A stretch of DNA of 64,000 bases from Bacteroidota bacterium (GCA_016185125.1 JACPOC010000007.1:1-64000), one strand, 5' to 3'. Counted from the first letter of the stretch, positions 43,331-53,138 are shown. The notes: a model not told the origin generated them from the sequence alone. A program made the numbers and translations.

Positions 43331-44080
43331 ATGAAAATTTATTTCCTCATACTGATTTTTTCTTTTACATTCAATTCTCAACTTTTTAGTAATGAGTTGC
43401 TAACTAAAGCGGAGAAAGCTTACGACTCAAAAAACTATCCGGAAGCAATAAAGTTATATGAAAAACTGGTTAGTGATGGTTATAAGTCTTATCAGCTGTT
43501 TTTTAATCTTGGAAATTCTTATTACAGAAACAAGCAATTAGGTAAAGCTATTTATAACTATGAGCTCGCTCGCAAATTAAATCCTAACGATGAAGATGTA
43601 AGAATTAATTTAGGGATAGCAGCCGCTAAAACAATGGACAAGATAGACTCTAAAGAGAATTTTTTTATAAGTGCGGTGAAGTCGAATCTTCTTTCTTTTT
43701 ATGATACAAAGGGTTGGGCATGGTTAAACATTATTTGTATTATTATTTTATGTGTAAGCATATATGTTTTTGTTATTTCATATAATATTATTTTAAAGCG
43801 CGTTTCGTTTTTGATTATTCTGATTCTTCTAACAGGAGCCATAGCTACATATTTTTTAGGTTATTCGGCTTTAAAATCAAAATACGATAATAAATTTGCA
43901 ATTATTACGGCAATGGAAACAAAAATAATGAATGAACCTACAGGCAACGCCACTTCAAAGTTTAGTTTGCATGAAGGAACCAAAATACGAATTGTTGAAA
44001 ATAACGGCGATTGGGTATTGATTAAGTTAGATAATGGCAACGAAGGCTGGGTAAAGATGGCCGATGTAGGAGTGATTTAA
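43331..44080 (+). CDS. batE: BatE, TPR and SH3 protein
   Basis: A 249-residue protein with a signal peptide (1-21), two TPR units (AYDSKNYPEAIKLYEKLV, LFFNLGNSYYRNKQLGKAIYNYELA), two membrane helices (about 133-153 and 157-176) and a C-terminal SH3-like domain ending NNGDWVLIKLDNGNEGWVKM. It closes the Bat operon and is convergent with the dehydrogenase gene 16 bases later. Confidence 0.88.
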   Translation: MKIYFLILIFSFTFNSQLFSNELLTKAEKAYDSKNYPEAIKLYEKLVSDGYKSYQLFFNLGNSYYRNKQLGKAIYNYELARKLNPNDEDVRINLGIAAAKTMDKIDSKENFFISAVKSNLLSFYDTKGWAWLNIICIIILCVSIYVFVISYNIILKRVSFLIILILLTGAIATYFLGYSALKSKYDNKFAIITAMETKIMNEPTGNATSKFSLHEGTKIRIVENNGDWVLIKLDNGNEGWVKMADVGVI

Positions 44081-44096
44081 GAACGATATAATCTTA

Positions 44097-45266
44097 TTAA
44101 TAGAATCCTTTTCGCGAAATAAAATTCTGTTTTAATATAGGGCTGATTCTGTAGCGATCTTCTTCATAAAAATCTTTTAATGTTGTTAATTCTTGCAGCA
44201 CAGAGTCAACCGTTAGCTCGTCGCACCATTTTAAGAGCCCTTTAGGATAATTTACGCCTTTAGTCATTGCCATGTCAATATCATCACGCGACGCTATCTT
44301 TAAATATAGCGTATCGGCGGCTTCGTTTATAAGCATGCATACTATGCGTTTAAAAATTTGATTGGCCAACGCAACATTCCTTTCAGGTTCGGCTTGCGCA
44401 ACTCCTTCTTTATAATCATAAAAACCTCTGCCGGACTTTCGCCCTAAAAAGCCTGCTTCTAGTAAACGTTTTTGAGATAAGGCAGGTTTAAATTTAGGAT
44501 CATAATAAAATTGTTTCCATACAGTTTCTGTCACCACATAATTAACATCGTGTCCAATGAGATCCATTAATTCAAATGGACCCATTTTAAATCCACCTAT
44601 TTCTTTCATGGCCCAGTCAATAGTTTCTTTGCTGGCCAGCCCCTCTTCATAAATGCGTAATGCTTCGCTGTAAAAAGGCCGCGCCACTCTGTTAACTATA
44701 AATCCCGGAGTATCCTTTGCAATTACAGTTATTTTCTTCCAACTGTCTATTAACGATTTGCAACTGCTCGTAATTTCTGAATGCGTAGCAATGCCCGGAA
44801 TAATTTCTACCAAAGGCATAATAGTAGCAGGATTAAAAAAGTGAATGCCTATAACGTTTTCCGGCTTGTCGCAGGCCGATGCAATCGCTGTGATAGATAA
44901 AGAAGATGTGTTGGAAGCGAGTACAGATCCGGGTTTTATAATTTTTTCAAGTTCATGAAAAAGTTTCTTTTTAATGTCAATATTTTCAACTATTGCTTCT
45001 ATAATTAAATCACAGTTTGCTAATTGATTTAATGTTTTTATAAAAGAAATATTTGATAAAATATTATTTTCCTGTTCACTGCTTAGTTTTTGTTTTTCTA
45101 CTAATTTTTGCAGCGAAGCTTTTAAACCGGCCTGTGATTTATTAAGAGATGTTTCGTTATTGTCATAGATAAAAACTAAATGTCCTGCTGTTGCCGCTAC
45201 TTGTGCGATGCCCGAGCCCATTGCGCCACTGCCAACCACGCCAATAATTGAAGATTTGTTCAACAT
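44097..45266 (-). CDS. 3-hydroxyacyl-CoA dehydrogenase
   Basis: A 389-residue NAD-dependent enzyme that oxidises 3-hydroxyacyl-CoA to 3-ketoacyl-CoA. The N-terminal Rossmann domain has VVGSGAMGSGIAQ (9-21), followed by the catalytic SSLSITAIA, GIHFFNPATIMPLVEII and IVNRVARPF. There are two copies of the C-terminal HCDH domain, the second ending MAMTKGVNYPKGLLKW, which makes it longer than the single-domain (about 285) type. The PaaH/3-hydroxybutyryl-CoA group has this double layout. No other beta-oxidation gene is beside it, so the pathway (fatty acid or phenylacetate) is open. Confidence 0.92.
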   Translation of the reverse strand: MLNKSSIIGVVGSGAMGSGIAQVAATAGHLVFIYDNNETSLNKSQAGLKASLQKLVEKQKLSSEQENNILSNISFIKTLNQLANCDLIIEAIVENIDIKKKLFHELEKIIKPGSVLASNTSSLSITAIASACDKPENVIGIHFFNPATIMPLVEIIPGIATHSEITSSCKSLIDSWKKITVIAKDTPGFIVNRVARPFYSEALRIYEEGLASKETIDWAMKEIGGFKMGPFELMDLIGHDVNYVVTETVWKQFYYDPKFKPALSQKRLLEAGFLGRKSGRGFYDYKEGVAQAEPERNVALANQIFKRIVCMLINEAADTLYLKIASRDDIDMAMTKGVNYPKGLLKWCDELTVDSVLQELTTLKDFYEEDRYRISPILKQNFISRKGFY

Positions 45267-45297
45267 AAATTTATTTAAAGGATTGTAAAGTAGAATT

Positions 45298-47166
45298 TTA
45301 TTCTACCATTATTTTTTTCGTAATTCTATCATTGCCGCTTTCAATTTCAAGAAAGTAAATTCCTCTAGAATTTTGTGAAAGATCAATTTCTGTTGCATTT
45401 ATGTTGTTATTAGATTTGCATAAAACCATGCCAAGAGGGTTTATTAACCTGTAATTAAATATACTTTCCGGCAGTTCAATGGTTATTTTGCTTTGTGCGG
45501 GATTGGGATAGATTTTCAAAGTTGAACTCATCAAAGAATTATTTTCAATACCTGATGAAAAGCTTATGCATACCGTTTTAGTGGCACTACATCCAATAGC
45601 ATCCTTAATACTTACGGTATAGCATGCGGGTGATAAATTATTTGCAAGAGCCGCATTGCTCCCATTTGGCATCCAAGTATAGGAATAAGGACTGCTTCCC
45701 GCCGAGGCCATTACTGACGCCGCCCCGTCGTTGCAAGTACTGCAAGTAGCATTTGTAAAACTTACGGTGGCCTGCACTTGTTTTACAGAAACCGTTCCCG
45801 AAGAAGTTGATGTGCCGGAAGCATTGCTGGCTGATAAAAGAATATTCTTTATTCCTGTTGTGCTATATGTAACGGATGGATTTGTTAAAGTTGAGGTTGA
45901 AGGAATACCCCCGCTAAATGTCCAAGTATAAGAAGTGGCACCGGTGCTGGTATTTGTAAGTGTAGTGGAACTTCCAAGGCACAGGGTTCCTTGCGAAATA
46001 AAACTAACGGTTGGCGTACCTGCCGCTATCGGATTTTGATATAAATGAGTTTTTAGCATAAACAATCCATTCTTCTGATCACAGGCAAAAATATTTTTAC
46101 TTGGAAAAAAAGGATAGCAGCCCCATTGTCCGTCATAATTATCGCCGGACCAATTATTATTGTTTCCTCCGCCCGCCGGAAAAGTGTCAAAAAAACCGGC
46201 CAGTACCGGTGAAGATGGATTTGAAATATCGTACAGTTGAGTTCCGTCTTGATACGAGCTTAAAAACACATATTGATTACTGACAATAAAGGGATTGTGA
46301 GGAGTTGTTTGTGTAAACTGATTAGTGGTTGCTAAAATTTGAATGTTAGAAAGATTACTAACGTTTGCTGTTTTAATGGGCAAACCCGTAGGTACTTCAT
46401 CCGTAAATACTAAGGTTTGACCGTTGGGGGTTAGTGCGCTGCTGTGATTATAGCCCGAACCTGTATACGTAGTTATAGAGCCTAATTGTGTAAAGGTATT
46501 AAGCCCGGTATTAAATTTAAAAATATACATTCCCTGATTTCCGCAGGAGGCAAACACGGTATCGTTTCTTGCAAACATATCATGTACACTTGTAATAAAA
46601 TTGTAATCTTGTTTCAATTGACGCAGTAAAACAGGAGCGGCCGGATTGGCAAGGCTATAAACATCCAGGCTGCTGGTGGCATTATTACTGTATGTTACCG
46701 ATGAAACATATAATTTATTTCCATCAACATACAGGGCATGGCCGCGTTTAAATAAAGCCTGGCTATCATATACTTTATTTACTGATGTGGGAAGATTACT
46801 CATGTCAAATATCTGAAAACTATTTGTACCTGCGTCATCGCTTACTACATAACAATAATTTTGATAGGTTTTTGTTTCGCGCCAAACGCCATTGGTGGAG
46901 GTTCCGGCCGAGTAGGCGGATACTGTTGGCGTGAACGGGTTGGTGACATCTACCCAGTAAGTTCCGCTTTTTGAACAGGCAATAGCGTATTCTTTATTTA
47001 AATTTGCCTGATACCATCCCCAGCTTCCGGAATATTTATCGCCATACCCATTTACGCCAACTTCAGGACTGATAAGGCTTATTAAGGTAAAATTAGAAGC
47101 TGCGTAAGTTTGTGATGTGATTTTTGAAACATACAAAAAACTGAGGCAAATAAAAAAATATTTCAT
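45298..47166 (-). CDS. choice-of-anchor-B protein with PKD, SprB repeat and type IX sorting signal
   Basis: A 622-residue secreted protein. A signal peptide is followed by a beta-propeller-like choice-of-anchor-B region (about 25-380; YSGSWGWYQANLNKEYAIA, YWVDVTNPFTP). Then come a PKD-like domain (SYTWTFSGGIPSTST), one SprB-type repeat with ATCSTCNDGAASV and YTVSIKDAIGCSA, and a type A type IX C-terminal signal (LKIYPNPAQSKITIELP to KKIMVE). It should be exported by the Gld system in this window and attached to the cell surface. Its binding partner is unknown. It is a tandem paralogue of the next upstream gene. Confidence 0.85.
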   Translation of the reverse strand: MKYFFICLSFLYVSKITSQTYAASNFTLISLISPEVGVNGYGDKYSGSWGWYQANLNKEYAIACSKSGTYWVDVTNPFTPTVSAYSAGTSTNGVWRETKTYQNYCYVVSDDAGTNSFQIFDMSNLPTSVNKVYDSQALFKRGHALYVDGNKLYVSSVTYSNNATSSLDVYSLANPAAPVLLRQLKQDYNFITSVHDMFARNDTVFASCGNQGMYIFKFNTGLNTFTQLGSITTYTGSGYNHSSALTPNGQTLVFTDEVPTGLPIKTANVSNLSNIQILATTNQFTQTTPHNPFIVSNQYVFLSSYQDGTQLYDISNPSSPVLAGFFDTFPAGGGNNNNWSGDNYDGQWGCYPFFPSKNIFACDQKNGLFMLKTHLYQNPIAAGTPTVSFISQGTLCLGSSTTLTNTSTGATSYTWTFSGGIPSTSTLTNPSVTYSTTGIKNILLSASNASGTSTSSGTVSVKQVQATVSFTNATCSTCNDGAASVMASAGSSPYSYTWMPNGSNAALANNLSPACYTVSIKDAIGCSATKTVCISFSSGIENNSLMSSTLKIYPNPAQSKITIELPESIFNYRLINPLGMVLCKSNNNINATEIDLSQNSRGIYFLEIESGNDRITKKIMVE

Positions 47167-47183
47167 TTTTATGAAAAATTAAA

Positions 47184-48596
47184 TTAATGATTTACAATAA
47201 TTTTTTTTATAATTTTTTGTTCGTTGTTTAATACTGTAATAATATAAGTGCCGTTTGGCAGATCTTTTACATCTAAGTAATCACGAAAACCTTGTAAATA
47301 TTTTTTCTCAAAAAGCAATTGCCCTGTTAGATTACGAAGCTGAACAACCGACGCACTACTCGAATTATAATGAATTGCGATTTTTTCGTTTGCAGGATTA
47401 GGATAAAAAATCAGATCCGAACTTTCGGTGGTGTTTGATTTTATTCCTACCGGATTGTTGTAGGCGGCGGTAGGGTCTAAAATAAAAATTCCATTTTGCA
47501 TGTCGCTTGCCACAATTATTCCGCTTGGTAAATATGGATATGCACCCCAATTGCCCCGATAATCGCTTCCTGCGTAACTATTTGTATTAAATCCTCCCTG
47601 CGGATAAGTATCAAAAAAGCCTGATTGGGCTACGTTGCCGGGCTGTGAAATGTCATAAATATATAATCCATCCTGATAGCAGGAAACAATGGCCCATTTG
47701 TTTCCAATGAGAAAGGGATTATGCGGGGTAGTGCCAGGGTGCGGTATCCAGGTTTGTACCGGCTGTATATTAGCTAAGTTTTGTACGTTTACAAATTTGA
47801 TGGGTTGGGCCGCAGGTACTTCATCACAAAATAAAAGATATTGCCCATTCTGAGTTAGCATACTTGAGTGATTATAAGCAGTGCTGGTATAGCCTGTATA
47901 ATTTCCCAACTGAGTAAAGGTATTTAAAGTAGAGTTGAATTTTAAAACATACAATCCTTGATATCCGCAAGAAGCAAAAACGGTATCGTTGCGAGAATAC
48001 ATATCATGAACTGTGGTGATGGAGGGTACATCTGAATTTAATGATCTTAAAAAAACAGGAACACTTGGCGTGGCAAGACTGTAAACATTCATTGAAGAAT
48101 AACCACTATTAGAGTAGGTAGTGGAACTAATGTACATTTTGTCCTGATCTATCCATATAGCGTGGCCTCTTTCAAAATAAGTAGTGCCGTTATGCACAAG
48201 GGTAACTGTTGCGGGCAACGTACTCATGTCCATTATCTGAAAAGTATTCGGTGTCGCGTCATCGCTTACTACGTAGCAATAGTTTTGATACGTTTTAATT
48301 TCTCTCCAAGTGCACCCCGGTCTTCCCGGCACAAAGGCACTAACGCTAGGCGTGGCTGGCGAGGAAACGTCAATAAAATATGTTCCAATGCTCGATCCGG
48401 CAATGGCATACTCTTTGCCTGTACCTGGTTGTTTCCACCCCCATATAGCCGAATAGCGCCGGCCATCCGGACCCACGCCCGTTGTTGCCGTGTTAGGAGA
48501 AATTAATGACAATAAATTAATGTTTTGGCTGGGGTAAGTTTGCGATGAAATGTTTAAGGACAAAAAACTGATAACAAAAAGTATTAATTTTTTCAT
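47184..48596 (-). CDS. choice-of-anchor-B protein with type IX sorting signal
   Basis: A 470-residue protein with a signal peptide (1-19), the same choice-of-anchor-B propeller region as its neighbour (YSAIWGWKQPGTGKEYAIA, YFIDVSSPATP) and a type A C-terminal sorting signal (LIFYPNPANEKIAIHY to KKIIVNH). It lacks the PKD and SprB insert of the paralogue. It lies 17 bases upstream of that gene, so the pair is co-transcribed. It is probably surface-exposed; the function is unknown. Confidence 0.85.
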   Translation of the reverse strand: MKKLILFVISFLSLNISSQTYPSQNINLLSLISPNTATTGVGPDGRRYSAIWGWKQPGTGKEYAIAGSSIGTYFIDVSSPATPSVSAFVPGRPGCTWREIKTYQNYCYVVSDDATPNTFQIMDMSTLPATVTLVHNGTTYFERGHAIWIDQDKMYISSTTYSNSGYSSMNVYSLATPSVPVFLRSLNSDVPSITTVHDMYSRNDTVFASCGYQGLYVLKFNSTLNTFTQLGNYTGYTSTAYNHSSMLTQNGQYLLFCDEVPAAQPIKFVNVQNLANIQPVQTWIPHPGTTPHNPFLIGNKWAIVSCYQDGLYIYDISQPGNVAQSGFFDTYPQGGFNTNSYAGSDYRGNWGAYPYLPSGIIVASDMQNGIFILDPTAAYNNPVGIKSNTTESSDLIFYPNPANEKIAIHYNSSSASVVQLRNLTGQLLFEKKYLQGFRDYLDVKDLPNGTYIITVLNNEQKIIKKIIVNH

Positions 48597-48615
48597 ATTG
48601 AGATTGTTGTATTAA

Positions 48616-48646
48616 CAAATATAATTAAATGATAAGTTAAAACCAA
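48616..48646 (-). promoter_or_regulatory. promoter of the choice-of-anchor-B pair
   Basis: The minus strand reads TTGG, 19 bases, TATATTTG. The -7 box is exact, the -33 box is one base off TTTG, and the spacing is ideal. The ATG is 19 bases downstream. Confidence 0.5.
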
Positions 48647-48733
48647 GAGATTGCCATGAAAGATTAACCCTTAAATTCACTCAATTAAAATGTCGGAAGA
48701 ATGGTTGTAAATAATGTTAAAAGAATGGATTGT

Positions 48734-50473
48734 TTAAAACAAAGCTGTTAATCCAAAGTGAATTTTACCACTTCGGATATCAAAGCCATTTCCAAATTGA
48801 TTTCCAACAGCGTAATTTAAATTTAAAATACCGGCTTTTGTTTCAAAATTAATTCCCGTTCCAATACTTACCGGTGTGTCTTTTAAATATGTTCCATTGC
48901 TGTTATTTTCATACCAGGCTCCTTCTGTAAAAATAACAATATTGGAATTTTGCGCGAATAGAAATCTGTATTCTAAGGTAGGAATTACATACGAAGATGC
49001 AAAGATACTTTCTTCATCAAATCCTCTTAAGGTGCGTAGGCCTCCTATCCTGAATAATTCGTTTCGGAAAATGGTAGAGTTGCCAAAAACAGATGCGCCC
49101 TGAACTCCAAGCTTTAAAACGTTATTTCTATATAAGGGGATATACACCGCCAAATCTCCTTCGGTTTGATATTGTGTGGATCTCAGTAATAAATTAGTGT
49201 AGGCTATCTCATTAATTTTCGGATTTTTTTTAATATTTCTGTTGCCGGTTTGGGTATTTAAATTAAAGGATACACCCCTATGCGGATTAAATCGATAATC
49301 CAATTTTTCAATAAGTAATCCTGCCCCGTATGATTGTGTGGAAATATCAGCGTAATCGGGTAGGGTGGTGGTAAAGTTTAATCCTGAAGTAGATATTAAA
49401 TTGCTTGTACGCTGCTTATAAAAAACTTTAAAATAATTTAGGCCGTTAAAATAATATTGCAATCCTAAGTTGTTTGTAATGTCAATAAAAGTGGTATCGC
49501 GTTTATAAATTTTAAGTGAGTAATCTGTTCCGGCAGGAGTGCCAAAAAGATAAGGATAAATAACTTTGCCTTTAAAATCCTGCGTTTGCGATTGTAATCT
49601 GCGCCATTCCAAGTCAAAGGTTTCGCCGTTTCTAAAAATACCATTTACTATTTTTAATTTTACATCGCCTGTTACAATTGTTTTTTTTGTGTTGGCATCA
49701 GGCAGTAAGCCAATTATTCCATCAAATTGTGAAGCATTTTTTTTATCAAGAAATAAAATAAGTTTATTAGTTTTATTGGTTAATCGTACAATTTGTGCCT
49801 GCTTTTCATATACAAAAGGCAGTTGTTTTATTTTTTGCGAAATGGAAGCGATGGTTGCTTCATCATAAGGCATTCCTTCCTTTATTGATAAATATCGGTT
49901 TAAGAATTTTTTATTGAGTTTTACATTTCCGTTTATTATTACCGAATCAATTTTAAAAAATTTGTTTTTTTCTATATTGAACCTTGCGTTTATTTCTTTT
50001 TCCGAGGTGGTAACACTATCCAACGTTATTTCGGCAAATGGGTAACCGTTATTTTCATAATAAGTTAATATTTTATTAATGCTTCTGGCCACTTCGCGGT
50101 ATCTGAAAGGTTTATTCGTATATAGTTTTTCGCTAATGCCAAGCCGCGAGGCCAGCGAAGGATTAAGGTTGCCCGCGCGTAAATGCGCCCATTTGTAAAC
50201 TCCGTTCTCAGAAACCGTTGCAACTATTAAATTACCATTTGTGTTAATACTATCTGCGGAGGCCAATAAATATCCCTGATACTGCAAGGCGCTGATTATA
50301 TTATTGATTTCTTTATAAGCGGCTTCTTTTGTGGGATGTTTTTTTTTGTAATTTAATTTGGTTACAATTTTACTATTGCCAGGCGATTCAATTTTCAGAA
50401 AAATTTCCTGGGCAGGCGTATTAAATACGCATAATAAAAGGCTTAATAGTATAATTCTTAATAAACAGATCAC
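48734..50473 (-). CDS. Omp85-family outer-membrane protein (TamA/BamA-like)
   Basis: A 579-residue protein with a signal peptide (1-22), POTRA-like domains (about 25-250, for example FKIDSVIINGNVKLNKKFL) and a 16-strand barrel. The barrel carries the Omp85 signature RIGGLRTLRGFDEES with the conserved RGF of loop L6 and ends FGLTALF. Such proteins insert or secrete proteins across the outer membrane. It is shorter than BamA (about 800), so TamA-like or a special-purpose member fits better. The start is GTG. It stands alone between the secreted-protein pair and a gene-free gap. Confidence 0.85.
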   Translation of the reverse strand: MICLLRIILLSLLLCVFNTPAQEIFLKIESPGNSKIVTKLNYKKKHPTKEAAYKEINNIISALQYQGYLLASADSINTNGNLIVATVSENGVYKWAHLRAGNLNPSLASRLGISEKLYTNKPFRYREVARSINKILTYYENNGYPFAEITLDSVTTSEKEINARFNIEKNKFFKIDSVIINGNVKLNKKFLNRYLSIKEGMPYDEATIASISQKIKQLPFVYEKQAQIVRLTNKTNKLILFLDKKNASQFDGIIGLLPDANTKKTIVTGDVKLKIVNGIFRNGETFDLEWRRLQSQTQDFKGKVIYPYLFGTPAGTDYSLKIYKRDTTFIDITNNLGLQYYFNGLNYFKVFYKQRTSNLISTSGLNFTTTLPDYADISTQSYGAGLLIEKLDYRFNPHRGVSFNLNTQTGNRNIKKNPKINEIAYTNLLLRSTQYQTEGDLAVYIPLYRNNVLKLGVQGASVFGNSTIFRNELFRIGGLRTLRGFDEESIFASSYVIPTLEYRFLFAQNSNIVIFTEGAWYENNSNGTYLKDTPVSIGTGINFETKAGILNLNYAVGNQFGNGFDIRSGKIHFGLTALF

Positions 50474-50718
50474 TTTATTTAACGTTAAAAATAAAAATTT
50501 AGTACCTAAGTTATCGCAATAGCATTAATTTACGTAAAAATAGTATATCCATGAATAGAATTTATTTCGCTTTAAACTTGCTTTTTCATTTGCCCGGGCT
50601 TATACGTATTAAGGTTGCGCAGAATATTTAGCCTAATTGCTTAAATTTATTAAGGAATAAAAATTTTTTTTAGAGTAATTATTCTCTTATTTTAGCAGAC
50701 GTAAAACAAATTCACTTT

Positions 50719-51060
50719 ATGGAACAACATCACAATCATCCTCATTCTGAAGGTCAAAAACCCGTATCTTTTACAGTGCCTCTTATCATGGCCTCCGTAG
50801 TAATATTTATTATGGTGCTGTTATTGAGCGTTTGCGATCCTAAACATCATGGTAAATGCGAGTCAGGAGAGGAGTGTTCAAAAGAATGTATGGACAAATG
50901 CGAAAAAGGCGATCATAGCAGCCACGATAAACAAGGTAATGAATTAAAAGGTTCTACCACACAGGGCAGTGAATCTACGCATTCCAAAGAGCAGAGTTCC
51001 GCGCAAGACGCTACCCAAGAGCACAAGCCTGCCACTGATAGTGTGCCCGCCAATCACTAA
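50719..51060 (+). CDS. small membrane-anchored Cys/His-rich protein
   Basis: A 113-residue protein of no recognised family. Layout: a His-rich head (EQHHNHPHSEGQ), one membrane helix (about 17-37), then a cysteine-rich segment (Cys39, 47, 53, 57, 61, the last three at four-residue steps) flanked by His pairs. The tail is Ser/Thr/Gln/Glu-rich and probably disordered. The pattern suggests binding of a soft metal such as copper or zinc on both sides of the membrane. The reading frame has a clear start (ATG) and is followed by a good terminator, so it is a real single-gene transcript. Confidence 0.7.
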   Translation: MEQHHNHPHSEGQKPVSFTVPLIMASVVIFIMVLLLSVCDPKHHGKCESGEECSKECMDKCEKGDHSSHDKQGNELKGSTTQGSESTHSKEQSSAQDATQEHKPATDSVPANH

Positions 51061-51086
51061 CATTAAAAGATGTTTTTATTTAAATT

Positions 51087-51116
51087 AAACCGTTTCTTAC
51101 GGGGAATGGTTTTTTA
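51087..51116 (+). terminator. intrinsic terminator of the Cys/His-rich gene
   Basis: AAACCGTTTC (51087-51096) and GGAATGGTTT (51103-51112) form a ten-base stem with two G-T pairs around a six-base loop, followed by T. Confidence 0.75.
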
Positions 51117-51358
51117 GTTTCTCGCTAATTCTCTCGCAGACCATGCAGAGTTCTTGCGGTGGGTGCGGAGAAAGATATTGCCCGTGGATTGCGCTGATTT
51201 ACGCAGATAAGATGTCTCCTTCTTCGACCTGACAAACAGAGTTATTTTCTCGCAGAGTATGCAGAGTTGTCATCCGACGTTAGGAGAGGGCTTATTAATG
51301 ATATGTGTAAGAATTTAAAAATTTCTGTGCAATCACTAAAATCTATGAGCGAAAAAAC
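51117..51358. repeat. gap with degraded dispersed repeats
   Basis: No gene is seen here. Two copies of a 20-base phrase, CTCGCAGAnnATGCAGAGTT, start at 51133 and 51249. Between them lie GTGGATTGCGCTGATTTACG (from 51184) and AGATGTCTCCTTCTTCGACC (from 51210). Similar phrases recur in the next two gaps (53.4 and 55 kb). They resemble the short palindromic repeats scattered between genes in many Bacteroidota, here worn down. Confidence 0.4.
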
Positions 51359-53134
51359 TTACTTCTTCCTCTCCCCAATTTGCTGACGCCACATGGCGTA
51401 ATATAAGCCGCTTTGATTGATAAGATCTTCATGCTTACCTTGCTCTATTATATGGCCTTGCTCCAATACTACAATCTTATCGGCATGCATAATGGTGCTT
51501 AAACGGTGTGCAATTAAAATGGTAATCTGATCTTTACTGGCGCTAATTTGCCTTATGGTTTCAGATATTTCTTCTTCGGTGAGTGAATCCAATGCCGAAG
51601 TTGCTTCATCAAAGATCAACAACTTTGGATTTCGTAAAAGAGACCGCGCAATAGAAATCCGTTGTTTTTCTCCGCCGCTTAATTTAATTCCTCCTTCGCC
51701 AATAGTGCTCATAATGCCGTTTTGAGCGCGGCGTAATAAATTGTGGCAAGCCGCTTTATTAAGCACTGCAATTATTTCTTCATCGCTTGCCGTGGGTTTT
51801 ACAAATAAAAGATTGTCTTTAATGGTGCCGCTGAACAATTGCGAATCTTGCGAAACCAAACCCAGCTGCAGCCGCAACTCATTTAAATTAATTTTTGTAG
51901 ATTGTATGTTGTTGTATAAAACTGAACCAATATTTGGCCGGTATAATCCCAATAATAATTTAACCAAAGTGGTTTTGCCGCTTCCGCTGGGGCCAACAAA
52001 GGCAACGGTTTCTCCCGCTTTTATTTTTAAGTTTATATTTTTAACCGCGTAACCCTGCAGGGTATTGTGTCCGAAGGAAAGATCTTTAAATTCAACTTCT
52101 TTAATTTCACCTAAAGTATCGGGGCGGGCGGGCACATCTTCCGACCGGGCGTTCATCAGCTTTTCAAAATTATCCATGCTTACTTTAGTTTCGTTAAACA
52201 TGGTAATGGCATTGCCTAATTCCTGCAAAGGATTAAAAATAAAGAACGAAAAGAACATGAGTGTAACCAGGTCTCCGATTTTAATAACTCCGTTAAATAA
52301 AAAACAATACAAGGCAAACACCAAACAGGTTCTTACAAAGTGAACCGTTGTTCCTTGAATAAAACCAAGGGAGCGTATAAAGCGCACTTTTTTTAACTCT
52401 AGGCCAAGTATTTTTAAAGTGGTTTTGTTAAGGCGTTTTTCTTCCTGCTCTACCAAACCAAGGCTTTTTACCAATTCAATGTTTCGTAACGATTCGGTGG
52501 TGGCGCCGGCTAAGGCGGTAGTTTCGCCTAGTATTTGTTTAGAGATGGTTTTTATTTTTTGTCCTAAAAAAGAGCTGATGCTTGCAATGATAGGTACAGT
52601 TGCCACAAACAATGGCCCCAGCAGCCAATGGATGTTTACCGCGTACACCACTACAAAAATAATTCCTATTAAAAATTGAAATATGAGGGAGATAAAAATA
52701 TTAACGAAGCGCTCGGTATCTGATTTTACTTTTTGAAGTTTGCCCAGGGTTTCGCCGCTGCGCTGATCTTCAAAATCAATATAGGGCAGCGATAAAGCCT
52801 TTTTAATTCCGTCGGTATACATTTGCGCGCCCGTGCGTTGAATAACAATGTTGGCAAAATAATCCTGAAAGTTTTTAGCAATGCGCGACATCATGGCCGC
52901 CCCCACCGAAAGGCTAAGAAAGAAGATGAGGTTTTGCGCAAACTCATTAAATGTAGCGCCAATTTTCCAGTAACGCGCGCCGCTATCATCAAGGTGGGGC
53001 GTGCTGAATTTATTAATGAGTTTACCTGTTATTATGGAATCGCACAACGAAAAACATTGGTTAATGGCCGCTAAAAACAAGGCAAGAAACAATAATTGTT
53101 TATGTTGTTTTAAATAACTGATAAGAATTTTCAC
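51359..53134 (-). CDS. MsbA-like ABC exporter (fused permease and ATPase)
   Basis: A 591-residue half-transporter with an N-terminal membrane domain of about six helices (1-320) and a C-terminal ATPase with Walker A GPSGSGKTTL, signature LSGGEKQRISIA and Walker B LLIFDEATSALD. The homodimer would export a lipid, drug or peptide. MsbA, the lipid A flippase, is the best-known relative, but multidrug exporters look the same by eye. The start is GTG, only four bases behind a TAnnTTTG box, so the mRNA is probably leaderless. Confidence 0.88.
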   Translation of the reverse strand: MKILISYLKQHKQLLFLALFLAAINQCFSLCDSIITGKLINKFSTPHLDDSGARYWKIGATFNEFAQNLIFFLSLSVGAAMMSRIAKNFQDYFANIVIQRTGAQMYTDGIKKALSLPYIDFEDQRSGETLGKLQKVKSDTERFVNIFISLIFQFLIGIIFVVVYAVNIHWLLGPLFVATVPIIASISSFLGQKIKTISKQILGETTALAGATTESLRNIELVKSLGLVEQEEKRLNKTTLKILGLELKKVRFIRSLGFIQGTTVHFVRTCLVFALYCFLFNGVIKIGDLVTLMFFSFFIFNPLQELGNAITMFNETKVSMDNFEKLMNARSEDVPARPDTLGEIKEVEFKDLSFGHNTLQGYAVKNINLKIKAGETVAFVGPSGSGKTTLVKLLLGLYRPNIGSVLYNNIQSTKINLNELRLQLGLVSQDSQLFSGTIKDNLLFVKPTASDEEIIAVLNKAACHNLLRRAQNGIMSTIGEGGIKLSGGEKQRISIARSLLRNPKLLIFDEATSALDSLTEEEISETIRQISASKDQITILIAHRLSTIMHADKIVVLEQGHIIEQGKHEDLINQSGLYYAMWRQQIGERKK

Positions 53135-53138
53135 GGGG

